The notes under the pieces: model-generated
Database searches by the model: none
What the model saw: the letters and a program-made list of their open reading frames with translations, nothing else
What the model was told of the DNA's origin: nothing
Part shown: in pieces, positions 18,189-27,889 of the stretch
Layout of the letters: every line of letters begins with the position of its first letter
Numbering within the stretch: the first letter of the stretch is position 1
Position numbers and translations under genes: made by a program
From: Rhizobium mesosinicum
Lineage (GTDB): Bacteria; Pseudomonadota; Alphaproteobacteria; Rhizobiales; Rhizobiaceae
Direction of reading: 5' to 3'
DNA: 64,000 bases
Assembly (NCBI RefSeq): GCF_019511345.1
Contig: NZ_JAEUAK010000005.1
Span: 186,001 to 250,000 of the forward strand

Positions 18189-18258
18189 TGCTTCGCCAGG
18201 GTGTCAATGGCGGCCGCTTGGTGTATGGACTTGAGCAAGCTTTGAACGGAAATGCCTG

Positions 18259-19296
18259 ATGACGGATGCCCGCCTGATAACGCCTGAAAAGCGCGGCGAA
18301 GACCTGGACACCACCCTGCGCCCACAGTCTCTGGACGAGTTCACCGGCCAGGCGGAAGCGCGTGCCAATCTCAAGATCTTCATCGAAGCAGCCAAGAACC
18401 GGGGCGAGGCGCTGGATCACGTCCTCTTCGTCGGTCCGCCGGGCCTCGGCAAGACGACGCTGGCGCAGATCATGGCGAAGGAACTCGGCGTCAATTTCCG
18501 TTCCACTTCCGGCCCCGTCATTGCGAAGGCCGGCGACCTAGCCGCATTGCTCACCAATCTCGAAGAGCGCGACGTTCTCTTCATCGACGAAATCCATCGC
18601 CTCAATCCGGCAGTCGAGGAAATCCTCTATCCGGCGATGGAAGATTTTCAGCTCGACCTCATCATCGGCGAAGGCCCGGCCGCCCGCTCGGTGAAGATCG
18701 ATCTGTCGAAATTCACGCTCGTTGCCGCGACCACCCGCCTCGGCCTGCTGACGACCCCGTTGCGCGACCGTTTCGGCATTCCGGTGCGCCTTTCCTTCTA
18801 TACGGTAGAGGAACTGGAGCTGATCGTTCGCCGCGGCGCCCGCCTGATGGGCCTTGGCATGACCGATGACGGCGCCCGCGAGATCGCGCGGCGCGCTCGG
18901 GGCACGCCGCGCATTGCCGGCCGCCTGCTGCGCCGCGTGCGCGACTTCGCCGAAGTCGCAAGGGCCGAAGCCGTCACCCGCGAGATCGCCGATGAGGCGC
19001 TGACCCGCCTGCTGGTTGACAATGTCGGCCTCGACCAGCTCGACAAGCGTTACCTCAACATGATCGCAGTCAATTTCGGCGGCGGCCCGGTCGGCATCGA
19101 AACCATTGCCGCCGGCCTCTCCGAGCCGCGCGACGCGATCGAGGACATCATCGAGCCTTACATGATCCAGCAGGGCTTCATACAGCGTACGCCGCGTGGC
19201 CGCGTTCTGACCGCAATCGCATGGAAACATCTCGGCATGCAGCCGCCCAAGGATATGGAGGCTGCGCAATTCGGGCTGTTCCGGGAGGACGATTGA
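18259..19296 (+). CDS. ruvB: Holliday junction branch-migration ATPase RuvB
   Basis: This 345-residue AAA+ hexameric motor has Walker [10 protein letters not shown] at residues 59-67, Walker [12 protein letters not shown] near 106-116, sensor/arginine-finger regions ([18 protein letters not shown]) and a winged-helix C terminus ending [17 protein letters not shown]. It pumps DNA through the RuvA-bound junction. The stop codon TGA abuts the TTG start of the next gene, implying coupled translation of the phosphoesterase. Confidence 0.96.
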   Translation: MTDARLITPEKRGEDLDTTLRPQSLDEFTGQAEARANLKIFIEAAKNRGEALDHVLFVGPPGLGKTTLAQIMAKELGVNFRSTSGPVIAKAGDLAALLTNLEERDVLFIDEIHRLNPAVEEILYPAMEDFQLDLIIGEGPAARSVKIDLSKFTLVAATTRLGLLTTPLRDRFGIPVRLSFYTVEELELIVRRGARLMGLGMTDDGAREIARRARGTPRIAGRLLRRVRDFAEVARAEAVTREIADEALTRLLVDNVGLDQLDKRYLNMIAVNFGGGPVGIETIAAGLSEPRDAIEDIIEPYMIQQGFIQRTPRGRVLTAIAWKHLGMQPPKDMEAAQFGLFREDD

Positions 19297-20199
19297 TTGA
19301 TCAGCCGGCGCGGCTTTCTCAAACTCATGGGCGGCAGCTTTGCAGGCCTCATGGCACTCGGCGGATATGCCTTCGCCTATGAACCGCTGGCTCGGCTGGC
19401 AATTTCCCGTTACAGGCTGACCCCGCCTGGGTGGACTCCCGGCCTGAAGCTGCGCCTTGTCGCACTGGCCGATTTCCACGCCTGCGAACCCTGGATGTCC
19501 AAAGACCGCATCGCTTCGATCTGTGCCCGCGCCAACGAGCTGGAAGGTGATATCACACTCCTGCTCGGCGACTACGCGGCTGGCATGAACATGGTGACGC
19601 GTTACGTTCATTCCAGTGAATGGTCAAAGGCGCTGGCGACGCTAAAAGCCCCGCTGGGAGTCCATGCTATCATGGGCAACCATGATTGGTGGGAAGATAG
19701 AACGGCGCAGATGAATGGCGGAGGCGATACGTTCGGACATAGGGCTTTGGCGGAAGCCGGTATTTCCGTCTACAGCAATCGCGCCGTCCGTTTGGAAAAG
19801 GACGGATATGGCTTTTGGCTGGCGGGTCTGGAAGACCAGTTGGCGCTTCTACCGGGCAGGAAATGGGACCGCAGCCGGATGCAGGGTCTCGATGATCTCG
19901 ACGGAACGCTCGCGCAGGTTTCCGATGACCTGCCCGTCATCCTGCTCGCGCACGAGCCTGATATTTTTCCGCGCGTGCCCGAACGTGTATCACTCACTCT
20001 GTCCGGCCATACGCATGGAGGACAGATCCGTCTTCTCGGCTATTCGCCGATGGTGCCCTCGCGCTATGGCGATCGCTATGCCTATGGCCATATCCTAGAG
20101 AACGGCCGAAACATCATCGTTTCCGGCGGGCTCGGCTGCTCCATCGCGCCCGTGCGCTTCGGCGTTCCGCCGGAGATCGTAGTCATCGATCTCGGATAA
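19297..20199 (+). CDS. Tat-exported calcineurin-like metallophosphoesterase (YkuE-like)
   Basis: This 300-residue protein has a twin-arginine signal, SRRGFLK at residues 3-9, followed by a hydrophobic stretch. Metallophosphatase motifs are ADFHACEPW, LLGDYAAGM, MGNHDWWED and SGHTHGGQ. A cell-surface or periplasmic dinuclear-metal phosphoesterase is expected; YkuE-type proteins act at the envelope. It starts with TTG directly after the ruvB stop, with gggagga upstream, so it is coupled to ruvB. Substrate unknown. Confidence 0.85.
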   Translation: MISRRGFLKLMGGSFAGLMALGGYAFAYEPLARLAISRYRLTPPGWTPGLKLRLVALADFHACEPWMSKDRIASICARANELEGDITLLLGDYAAGMNMVTRYVHSSEWSKALATLKAPLGVHAIMGNHDWWEDRTAQMNGGGDTFGHRALAEAGISVYSNRAVRLEKDGYGFWLAGLEDQLALLPGRKWDRSRMQGLDDLDGTLAQVSDDLPVILLAHEPDIFPRVPERVSLTLSGHTHGGQIRLLGYSPMVPSRYGDRYAYGHILENGRNIIVSGGLGCSIAPVRFGVPPEIVVIDLG

Positions 20200-20203
20200 A
20201 ATC

Positions 20204-20716
20204 ATGCGCAAGAGAACCGTCGTTCGCCTCAATGCAGGCCGCCAGCGCTTCAACTATCGCATCGCCGGGCTCGGCTTTCGTGATGGGCACGTGCTTGTCC
20301 ATCGCGCCGTTCACGAACCTTTCTGGACTTTTCCCGGCGGCCGTGCGGAGATCGGCGAAACCTCTGAGGAAACGTTGAAGCGGGAGATGATGGAGGAGAT
20401 CGGCGTCGAAGTGACCGTCGGCCGCCTGCTCTGGAGCGTCGAGAATTTCTTCCATTACGAGGGACGCGACTGGCACGAACTCGGCCTCTACTATTTCATG
20501 GAAATCCCCCAGGAATTTCCGTTCCGCACGCATGAGATCATTCATCGGGTGGAGGACGGCGACAACCATTTGGAATTCAAATGGGTGCCTGCAACATTCC
20601 AGGCCCTGACTGCGCTCGATATTCCGCCCTATTTCATCGCAGCCGAGATCGAGAACCTTCCCGCCTCACCCCGTCATCTCGTGTGGCGAGACGGCGATCT
20701 CGATAACAAGACCTAG
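20204..20716 (+). CDS. Nudix hydrolase
   Basis: This 170-residue pyrophosphohydrolase has the Nudix box GGRAEIGETSEETLKREMME followed by EIGVEV. The consensus GX5EX7REUXEEXGU is satisfied, giving the magnesium-binding REMMEE helix. Sanitation of oxidised nucleotides or cleavage of nucleotide sugars are possible roles, and the substrate is not readable. The gene starts 4 bases after the phosphoesterase stop, forming the end of the ruv transcription unit. Confidence 0.87.
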   Translation: MRKRTVVRLNAGRQRFNYRIAGLGFRDGHVLVHRAVHEPFWTFPGGRAEIGETSEETLKREMMEEIGVEVTVGRLLWSVENFFHYEGRDWHELGLYYFMEIPQEFPFRTHEIIHRVEDGDNHLEFKWVPATFQALTALDIPPYFIAAEIENLPASPRHLVWRDGDLDNKT

Positions 20717-20719
20717 AGT

Positions 20720-20818
20720 AAATCCCGCAAAGCGTGAAGCGTTCTGCGCCCAAGATTGCCTGAAAACAAAGAGACAATGCATGTGCGTGTTTCGGAGAAA
20801 AACGGACATGCATTAAGG
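20720..20818. repeat. RIME-like intergenic repeat, copy A (divergent)
   Basis: The sequence shares the pattern gcaaagcgtgaagcgttctgcg and gaaaacaaagag with the copies at 21391 and 48146. It ends with a perfect inverted repeat (AATGCATGT at 20776-20784, ACATGCATT at 20806-20814). It resembles the rhizobial RIME1 family. Confidence 0.45.
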
Positions 20819-20828
20819 AGGAGACGCG

Positions 20829-21392
20829 ATGCCGAATTTCGACCCCTGCCGCATGTTTCGAAAGCTCGCCTACAACAATGCCCTGGCGAACAACCGGCTT
20901 CTTGCAGCCTGCGCAGCCCTCAAGCCCGGTGAATTCGAGGTTACGCGTACAAGTTTTTTCCCATCGATCAAATCGACGCTGAACCACATTCTCACGGTCG
21001 ACTGGTTCTATGTCGATGGGCTGGAAGGCGGCACGCTCGGCCTTCGCGCTTTCGACGTCGAAGAACCTTTTGACGATATCCCGTCGCTCTCCGCAGAGCA
21101 GGCGAAGGTCGACCAGCGTCTTGTTGCAATCTGCGAAGGCCTGACACCCGAGAAGCTTGCCTCGACCGTGGAGCTTCAGCGCGAGGGCCGCATCCAGCGG
21201 GAACGCGTGGAGGATGTGCTGAGCCACCTCTTCCAACATCAGACGCACCATCGCGGACAGGTCCATGCCATGCTGGCTGGCAGCAGCGTCGCCCCGCCGC
21301 AACTCGACGAATTCATCGTCAATGATGATGCAAGGTTCCGAGGCGGCGAAGTTGCCGCCCTCGGCTGGAGTGAGCAGATGCTGATGCGTTAA
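20829..21392 (+). CDS. DinB-family protein
   Basis: This 187-residue four-helix-bundle protein has the DinB metal-binding histidines in LNHILTVDWFYVDGL and SHLFQHQTHHRGQVHAML. Family members bind a divalent metal and include thiol-dependent transferases. The Escherichia DinB polymerase is unrelated. The start has aaggaggagacgcg upstream, a strong ribosome binding site. It is flanked on both sides by RIME-like repeats. Substrate unknown. Confidence 0.85.
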   Translation: MPNFDPCRMFRKLAYNNALANNRLLAACAALKPGEFEVTRTSFFPSIKSTLNHILTVDWFYVDGLEGGTLGLRAFDVEEPFDDIPSLSAEQAKVDQRLVAICEGLTPEKLASTVELQREGRIQRERVEDVLSHLFQHQTHHRGQVHAMLAGSSVAPPQLDEFIVNDDARFRGGEVAALGWSEQMLMR

Positions 21393-21483
21393 AGCATGTC
21401 GCGCAAAGTGCTCCACGGCTCTGCGCGACATGCGAAAACAAGAGCCTAAGGCGTGGCAAGCGAATCTGAAAGATCGCGCCCCT
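21391..21483. repeat. RIME-like intergenic repeat, copy B
   Basis: This is the clearest copy, with gcatgtcgcgcaaagtgctc, ctctgcgcgacatgcgaaaa and aagcgaatctgaaagatcgc. The internal palindromic arms (gcatgtcgcgca/tgcgcgacatgc) would fold into a hairpin. It occupies the convergent gap between dinB and atvA and resembles rhizobial RIME1 elements. Confidence 0.65.
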
Positions 21484-21485
21484 CT

Positions 21486-22868
21486 TTAGCCCTTGAGGCG
21501 CGCCTTCAAGCCGTCGACGATCGTCTTCGTCAGAAGATCGTAATTTTCGTCGAAGTGATGGTCGCCCGGCAGTTCGATGACCTCGCCGCCGACATCCTTG
21601 ACGGCTGGACAAGCCACGTCATCGTCATCATCCTTGCCGTAAATGCACTGGACAAGCTTGGGATCCGCACCCTTGAGATCCTTGACGGGATCGCCGCCCG
21701 CCCCCTCGGTTTTCTGACCGAGCCAGCCCATGACGGAGATGACATAATCGACCTGGTGCGACAGCGAGAGGAGCGAAATCTGCGCAACAGTCGCCTTCTC
21801 CGCAGGCTTCAAAAGCTGATAGGTGGCTGGCAGGATATCCGCGCCGAAAGAGTAGCCGATCAGCAGGACGTGCTTCACCTTCCACTGCTTGCGGTAGAAT
21901 TCGATGATACGGGAAAGATCGTCAGCCGTTTCCTGCGGCTTCCGCTCCGTCCAGAAATAGCGTAGCGAGTCGATGCCGACGACGGGGATGCCTTCCTTCT
22001 GCAGCTTGCCGCCCACTTCCTTGTCGATATCGCGCCAGCCCCCGTCGCCGGAATAGATCACCGCCATCGTGTCCAGATTCGGGGTGGCGTCGAGAACGGC
22101 AAGTGGCAGGCCGAGCGGATTGTCGAAGGCGCCAGAAGCCGTCACCAAATCGTCGAGCGTATCGGCAAACGCAGTCTGCGCATCGTCGGTGGAGTCGCGG
22201 ATTTCGATGGCGTCATGCGTCTTCTTGAGATCCTCGACATGAGCACGGCCATCCTTGTCTGCATTGGGCGTGAAGGTGGCGATAACAGGATCCGGCAGAG
22301 CACCATCGGTGAGCCCATAGACGCTGCGGTCCCCGACCACCTTCTTCGTGGCCGGTGTGCACAACTCCTTGCTCAACGGAATGCCGGCTCGCGGATCGAC
22401 GGCAAATGTCTGGCCGATCGTCGCATCGGGTGTCTGTGCGGCAATGGCAAGCGCCAGCGCGCCGCCTTCGCCGATGCCGGCAACGATCGGCAGGTGATAG
22501 GGGCTGTTGCCGGCGGCGCGCTGTACCTGCTGGCTGAGCGATTCAATATCGGAAACCGTGTAGATGCAGCCATCGTTGAGACTGACGTCATAGCGGTTCA
22601 GCGCTTCCATATAGGACGGAAAATCGACGCCGATGACGACAGAACCCTGCGAAACCAGACGGTCTGCTTCGGTCTTTTCATTGTCTCCCCAGCCGGCTGC
22701 ATCGGAAATCAGGAAGACTGCGCCCTTCACCTCGCCCTGCGGCAGGAAGATGTGCGGCGAAGGGATAAGGCCAGTTTCGAAACTCTCAGCGGTTTCATCC
22801 GCGGCATGGGACGGCGCGGCCGCGAGCATGCTGACGCATGCAGCAGCAAACAGATATTTTTTCATCAT
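21486..22868 (-). CDS. atvA: AtvA/AcvB-type periplasmic lysyl-phosphatidylglycerol hydrolase (VirJ family)
   Basis: This 460-residue exported protein (signal peptide ending SHAAD near residue 23) is built from two alpha/beta-hydrolase-like halves. The C-terminal VirJ domain has VIYSGDGGWRDIDKE, the nucleophile elbow LLIGYSFGAD (Ser near 340) and the late LPGDHHFDENY His. Agrobacterium AcvB hydrolyses lysyl-phosphatidylglycerol, and Rhizobium tropici atvA is an acid-tolerance gene. The start ATG 22868 overlaps the lpiA stop (ATGA), so translation is coupled to the synthase gene. The N-terminal half seems to lack a clear nucleophile elbow. Confidence 0.9.
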   Translation of the reverse strand: MMKKYLFAAACVSMLAAAPSHAADETAESFETGLIPSPHIFLPQGEVKGAVFLISDAAGWGDNEKTEADRLVSQGSVVIGVDFPSYMEALNRYDVSLNDGCIYTVSDIESLSQQVQRAAGNSPYHLPIVAGIGEGGALALAIAAQTPDATIGQTFAVDPRAGIPLSKELCTPATKKVVGDRSVYGLTDGALPDPVIATFTPNADKDGRAHVEDLKKTHDAIEIRDSTDDAQTAFADTLDDLVTASGAFDNPLGLPLAVLDATPNLDTMAVIYSGDGGWRDIDKEVGGKLQKEGIPVVGIDSLRYFWTERKPQETADDLSRIIEFYRKQWKVKHVLLIGYSFGADILPATYQLLKPAEKATVAQISLLSLSHQVDYVISVMGWLGQKTEGAGGDPVKDLKGADPKLVQCIYGKDDDDDVACPAVKDVGGEVIELPGDHHFDENYDLLTKTIVDGLKARLKG

Positions 22869-25471
22869 TTTCTCACTACCCCTTTCAATCCGCCCCCGAT
22901 CAGAAATGTCGCATCCATCAATGCGATCATCGGATTGCCCCCTCCTGAAACCGCAAGATAGCGCGGTTGCCAGTGCGGATGAAACTTGGATTTGAAGGCG
23001 CGAAGCCCCTTGAAGTTGTAGAAGCGCTCGCCGTGTTCGAAGACGGTACCGCCGATACGGTCCCAAACGGGCGCCACCTCGCGTTTCGACATGCCGGAGA
23101 GGGGCGCCATGCCGAGGTTGAAATGCGTAAAGCCCTGGGCACGCAGATATTCCATGATCTGCACGAACAGGAAGTCCATAGACCCCTTAGGCGCATCAGG
23201 CGAGAAGCGCATGAGGTCGATCGTCCCTTCCTCCTTCGCCGCGGTGACAAGGATATTGGCAAAGGCAACGATCCGGCCGTCCTTCTTGAGAATGCCGACC
23301 GGTTGCGACTTTACATAGTCCGGATCGAAGGCGCCAAGCGAGAAGCCCTTCTCCTTGGCATTGTGATGCTCGAGCCAGGCGTTGGAAACGGCCGAAAGAT
23401 CGTCAATGATCCCGGGAATATCGACGGGTTCGACAACGCTGAATTCCAGACCGTCGCGCTGGGCGCGGCTTGCGGTCTGGCGCAAGTTCGCCCATTTGCC
23501 GCCCTTCATCTCGAAAGTGCGCAGATCGGTCACCGCTAGTTCGCCGAGCTTGAAGGCGCGCAGTCCGGCGTCGGCGCAATGCGAAAGCAGCGCCGGCGAT
23601 ATCTGGTAGAATACAGCGCGGCAGCCTGCAGCGCGCGCTGCCTCCACGAAGCGCCAGACCAGTTCCGGCACAGCATGACGATCGCCGATCGGATCAAACA
23701 ACGCTATCCACGAACGGCCCTGCCGGCCATACATGATGAAGGCGTCGCCCTTTTCCGAAAACATGATGGACTTATCGCCCATGCGCACCAGATTGGCGTC
23801 TGCGCTATCCTGTTTCTCGACGATTTCCACAGCACGGCGCACCGCCTCTTCATCTGCCGGTTCCGGTTTGAAAGTCGCCGGCCGCAACAGGCTGAAAATG
23901 GCAATGGCTGAGGAAATGATGGAGATGCCGAGCACGGCACGCAGGCCACGCGGCGCTTCCGCGGCAAACTCGAACTGCCACCAGAGCTCGTTGCTGTATT
24001 CGACGTCACGATAGACGAAGAGCAGGATGACGACCGCGCCTCCGATGATCACAGCGATCGCCATCAGCCAGGAAGCCGTCATCGCCTGGTTGAGAAGCGA
24101 AGCATGGCGAGTAAAAAGCCGGCGGCTGACGAATAGGCCGAAAACCAGAAAGGCGAGGAAAGCCGCTTCGACAAGGGCGATCGCCTTCAGCAGCGAGAGC
24201 GTCAAGGCAGCAACCGCCGAAAACACCGCCACCCACCAGGCGCCGTCAAGCCGCTGGCCAAGGCCCCGCGCCGCAACGACCAGTGCAAGGCCAAGAAGGC
24301 TGGAGAGGAAGTGGGCACCTTCCACGATCGGCAGCGGCAGATAGTTGGAGAGGAATTCAAGATTCTGGTCAGGCGTCGGCGTCACGCTCGAAAAAATCAG
24401 CATGACGCCGAGAAGCAGCGCCAGCGCCGAAAGCAGCTGCGGCATCAGCCGCCCGCCGATGCGCCGCACGCTGGAGGCGGCCGGATGATCCACGAAGCGG
24501 CGAAGCTCCGTCACCGAAACCGCAAGGATGGCGATCAGCAGCGGCAAGACGTGATAGATCAGACGGTAAAGAACCAGTGAGCCGAGGACGGCATCGATAT
24601 TCACCGCACTGCCGAGCGAAGCGATGATGACGGTCTCGAAAACACCGAGGCCCGCCGGCACATGGCTCAGCACGCCAAGCCCGACGGCAATCGCATAAAC
24701 TGCCAGAAACACCGGCCAGCCGATCGCCGTCTGCGGCAAGAGCACATAGAGCACCGAGGCGGAAGCCGCGATATCGAATGCGGTCACCAGGAACTGGCGC
24801 GACCACGTACGCGAATCCGGCAGGCGGAGCGCGATCGACCCGATTTCGATCACCCGGCCTTCGCGGCCGATGACCATGAGGGAACCGAGGATTGCCAGGA
24901 TCGCTGCTGCGATGATGCGAAGCCACAGGCTGCTGACGCTGATCAGCGGGGCGATCTCGTCGGCAATGACGAGGAGCGCAATTGCTGCGACGGCAGCCAG
25001 CCCGAGGCCGAAGGAAAGTGTCACGAAAGCGATGATACGGCCGATATCTTCGGGCGCAATTCCAAGCCGCGTATAGGCACGGTAACGGATCGCACCACCG
25101 GAGAGAGCGCCGAAACCGGCTGTATTGCCGACAGCATAGGCGCTGAAGGCCGTGAGGGCGACATGCGGGAAGGGCAAACGCTTGCCGATATAGTCGATGG
25201 CGTTGAGATCATAGAAGACGAGCGCCAGGAAACTCAGCGCCGTGAAGAACAGTGCGATCAGGATCGAACTCGGCCGCGTTTCGGCCAGTGCCTCGACCAC
25301 GTCGTCATAGCGCACCTCATCCGTCAGCTGCATGATCGCATAGCCGACGAGGCAGAAAATGAGGAGCGTGGCGAGAGCCGTCAGCGGTGTGCGGTAGCGC
25401 CGGAAAAGTGCGCCAAAGGAAAAGCCCTCTTCCGGCTCTGAATTAACTTCCAACTTGTCGTTACCCGACAT
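22865..25471 (-). CDS. lpiA: LpiA/MprF-type lysyl-phosphatidylglycerol synthase and flippase
   Basis: This 868-residue membrane protein transfers lysine from lysyl-tRNA to phosphatidylglycerol. The N-terminal 550 or so residues form roughly a dozen or more membrane helices (flippase domain, e.g. AYAVGNTAGFGALSGGAIRYR). The C-terminal synthase domain (DUF2156) shows KGDAFIMYGRQGRSWIALFD, LMRFSPDAPKGSMDFL and FNLGMAPLSGM. Rhizobium lpiA is low-pH inducible and gives resistance to cationic peptides. It overlaps atvA, forming the known lpiA-atvA operon. The start ATG has ggcaggtaagag ahead of it. Confidence 0.93.
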   Translation of the reverse strand: MSGNDKLEVNSEPEEGFSFGALFRRYRTPLTALATLLIFCLVGYAIMQLTDEVRYDDVVEALAETRPSSILIALFFTALSFLALVFYDLNAIDYIGKRLPFPHVALTAFSAYAVGNTAGFGALSGGAIRYRAYTRLGIAPEDIGRIIAFVTLSFGLGLAAVAAIALLVIADEIAPLISVSSLWLRIIAAAILAILGSLMVIGREGRVIEIGSIALRLPDSRTWSRQFLVTAFDIAASASVLYVLLPQTAIGWPVFLAVYAIAVGLGVLSHVPAGLGVFETVIIASLGSAVNIDAVLGSLVLYRLIYHVLPLLIAILAVSVTELRRFVDHPAASSVRRIGGRLMPQLLSALALLLGVMLIFSSVTPTPDQNLEFLSNYLPLPIVEGAHFLSSLLGLALVVAARGLGQRLDGAWWVAVFSAVAALTLSLLKAIALVEAAFLAFLVFGLFVSRRLFTRHASLLNQAMTASWLMAIAVIIGGAVVILLFVYRDVEYSNELWWQFEFAAEAPRGLRAVLGISIISSAIAIFSLLRPATFKPEPADEEAVRRAVEIVEKQDSADANLVRMGDKSIMFSEKGDAFIMYGRQGRSWIALFDPIGDRHAVPELVWRFVEAARAAGCRAVFYQISPALLSHCADAGLRAFKLGELAVTDLRTFEMKGGKWANLRQTASRAQRDGLEFSVVEPVDIPGIIDDLSAVSNAWLEHHNAKEKGFSLGAFDPDYVKSQPVGILKKDGRIVAFANILVTAAKEEGTIDLMRFSPDAPKGSMDFLFVQIMEYLRAQGFTHFNLGMAPLSGMSKREVAPVWDRIGGTVFEHGERFYNFKGLRAFKSKFHPHWQPRYLAVSGGGNPMIALMDATFLIGGGLKGVVRK

Positions 25472-25671
25472 CTCTTACCTGCCGTAATTGCCATCTGGCG
25501 GGAATCTCTTTTGAAAGACGTAACATAAGCAACATACAGGCTCTATGAACCATGTTGCGGCTAACCACACCCGCGCACTTGCCGCCTCCTTCATCCTCAA
25601 TTGGGGCAAATTTGCGCAGTGCTGATCCTGATCGCATTGCGATTTCGTAAGCTTTGCCATTCAGTTGAGGA

Positions 25672-27747
25672 TCAGGTCGTCGGCTCTCCCGCGGCACGGG
25701 CCTGCGCCGCATAACGCGCCGCAGCGACGCTCGCCTCAATCTCGCGCTCGCCCGAGACCTGCACCGTCGGAACGGCGAACTCGATACCGTTCTCCTTGAA
25801 GGCATTGCGGATCATCGCCAGCGCATTGCGGCGGATGACGAACTGCTCGCCGGGCTTGGTCATCATCGAAAGGCGGATCTCGATTGCGAATTCGCCGAAC
25901 TGCTCAACCCCCTTCATCTTCAGCGTTTCGATGATGTTCGGACCCCATTCGGGGTTTTCGAGAAGCTGCTGGCCGATCTGCTTGATGATCTTCTTCGTTT
26001 TCACGAGATCGGTGTCGTAGGTCACGTTCAGGCTGATCTTGTCGATCGTCCAATCGCGGTTGAGGTTCTTGACCGCCCCAAGCTCCCCGAAAGGCACCGT
26101 CGTCAGCGGCCCGCGGTGATGGCGAAGTTTGACGGAACGCAGGCTGAAGGCTTCGACCACGCCCTTGTGGCTGCCGCTTTCGATATATTCGCCGACACGA
26201 AAGGCATCGTCCCACAGGTAGAACATGCCGCTGATGACATCCTTGACGATGGTCTGCGCACCGAAGCCGACTGCGACGCCGACGACGCCGGCGCCGGCGA
26301 TCAACGGCCCGATCTCGATGCCGAGGCCCGAAAGTACCATCAGGACGGCGATCACGACGATGACGACTGCAAGGACGTTGCGGAAGATTGGCAGCAGTGT
26401 CTGCAGACGGGCGCGCTTCACCTTGTCCTCGTCGCTGACCGTGCCATCGAGGGGCGAATCCAGAAGCTTGCCGTCGATGTAAGCCCGGACCAGATGCCAA
26501 AGCAGATCGGCCGCAAGCAGGATGACGATACCGCCGACAATACCGCGTGCCACCCGATTGATCATCGTTTCGTTCGACATCATCATCGTGGTTGTTTCGA
26601 CGCCGAGCATGCGTCCAAGCCAGATCGCTGCAAAGGCGATGATCAGCGCCCGGACGCCACGGTCGAGCAACACGGTCGCGATGCGGCGTTTGGCGAGAAA
26701 ACCCGCTTCTGCATAGTGGAAGGATTTGACCGCTAGCGTCGAGACGGCGAGCACCCTCGGCAGCAGCAGGAGATAGATGCACACCCAAAGGAGCCAATTG
26801 AAGCTCAGCACCCATATGCCCCAGAGCAGCAGGAAATAAAGCGTCAGCAGCCAGGTAATGGCATAACTGCGCCGGGTTTCGTTCCCCGGCCGTGACCAGA
26901 CAGCCTCGGTGGCAATCAAGAAGAGGCCGACGCCGAGCACATAGCCGATCAGATACCGCGCGGCCATCGAATAGCCGAGCGGTCGCATCGATTGCAGGAC
27001 GGCCCAGCCGAAGACGAAATAGATGACAAACAAGGTGCAGCGGCGGAACCAGAATTGTGCGACGGCCGGATCGACCGCAACCGTCTCTCCCTCGCCGCGC
27101 GGCAAGGTGACGAGATCGATGATGACACCGCCGAGGGAAACGGCGAAACGCTGCACGACGACAGCGATGGCAATGGCAATCGCGATATTCAGGCTGACCG
27201 GCGGCCAATTGAAGCTGATCAACGTAAGGCCCGTCGCGAGGCCGAATACGATGGCCGGAATGATCCGGGCGGCAAGGCGCGTGACCGTCATCTGCGCTGC
27301 CCGCTCCCGCCTTTCACGTACCATCCTTCGCACCAGGATTTCGACGACGAAGCCGGTGACGAGGACGGCGAGAAATTGCCCGACCATGCGGAGCGGACCA
27401 GCCGCGCGCAATTCGCCGAGAAAAAGCGCTGACGCCCGTGCTACTTCGGAGGGCAGTGTCATCGCCGCACCGGAGACCATGGCGATGTGCTGGCGGGCGT
27501 GCTGGAGGCGGTCGGACAATATCGACATTTCCTCGTTATTGCCGGTCGAGGCTGCGGGCGCCGCCATCTGCGTCGCCATCCATTGCTTCACTTCGGGCGT
27601 TTGCATCAACTCCATCATCTGCCGCACCTGGGCAGGCGGTGGCGCAACGTCGGTGGAAGTTGCCGGAGTCGTCTGCGCGGAAACGGCGCCGAAAAGAGAA
27701 AGCAGCATCATGATGCTGCAGATGCCGATCGCAGAAATTTGCCCCAT
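25672..27747 (-). CDS. Large MscS-family mechanosensitive channel
   Basis: This 691-residue protein has a signal peptide (MMLLSLFGAVSA-Q), an N-terminal periplasmic segment rich in Met/Gln/Ala, about ten membrane helices, and the MscS pore helix PLIAGAGVVGVAVGFGAQT followed by VKDVISGMFYLWDDAFRVGEYI. The cytoplasmic beta and alpha/beta domains follow. It protects against hypo-osmotic shock; the size and layout resemble YbiO/YnaI-type channels rather than the minimal 286-residue MscS. It is transcribed towards lpiA across a 200-base gap. Confidence 0.9.
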   Translation of the reverse strand: MGQISAIGICSIMMLLSLFGAVSAQTTPATSTDVAPPPAQVRQMMELMQTPEVKQWMATQMAAPAASTGNNEEMSILSDRLQHARQHIAMVSGAAMTLPSEVARASALFLGELRAAGPLRMVGQFLAVLVTGFVVEILVRRMVRERRERAAQMTVTRLAARIIPAIVFGLATGLTLISFNWPPVSLNIAIAIAIAVVVQRFAVSLGGVIIDLVTLPRGEGETVAVDPAVAQFWFRRCTLFVIYFVFGWAVLQSMRPLGYSMAARYLIGYVLGVGLFLIATEAVWSRPGNETRRSYAITWLLTLYFLLLWGIWVLSFNWLLWVCIYLLLLPRVLAVSTLAVKSFHYAEAGFLAKRRIATVLLDRGVRALIIAFAAIWLGRMLGVETTTMMMSNETMINRVARGIVGGIVILLAADLLWHLVRAYIDGKLLDSPLDGTVSDEDKVKRARLQTLLPIFRNVLAVVIVVIAVLMVLSGLGIEIGPLIAGAGVVGVAVGFGAQTIVKDVISGMFYLWDDAFRVGEYIESGSHKGVVEAFSLRSVKLRHHRGPLTTVPFGELGAVKNLNRDWTIDKISLNVTYDTDLVKTKKIIKQIGQQLLENPEWGPNIIETLKMKGVEQFGEFAIEIRLSMMTKPGEQFVIRRNALAMIRNAFKENGIEFAVPTVQVSGEREIEASVAAARYAAQARAAGEPTT

Positions 27748-27831
27748 GCCCGCCTCCGGTTTGCTCGTCAGGCATTTATGCTAGTGCTGCAGCGGAAAAG
27801 CCAGACAGACAAATGGTCTAGCTATCGCGGC

Positions 27832-27867
27832 GAAAAGAAAGCCGCCGGACCTCGCGGACCGGCGGCT
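27832..27867 (-). terminator. Intrinsic terminator after 6-phosphogluconate dehydrogenase
   Basis: On the minus strand a GCCGCCGG/CCGGCGGC stem is followed by ctttcttttc. It lies 22 bases after the stop codon of the minus-strand dehydrogenase gene. Confidence 0.75.
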
Positions 27868-27889
27868 GACATAAAGACAGCGTGTTTGC

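Noticed and set aside
24662..25441. 259-residue plus-strand frame opposite lpiA
   Set aside because: The composition is Asp/Arg/His-rich, as expected for the complement of membrane helices, with no domain and no ribosome binding site.
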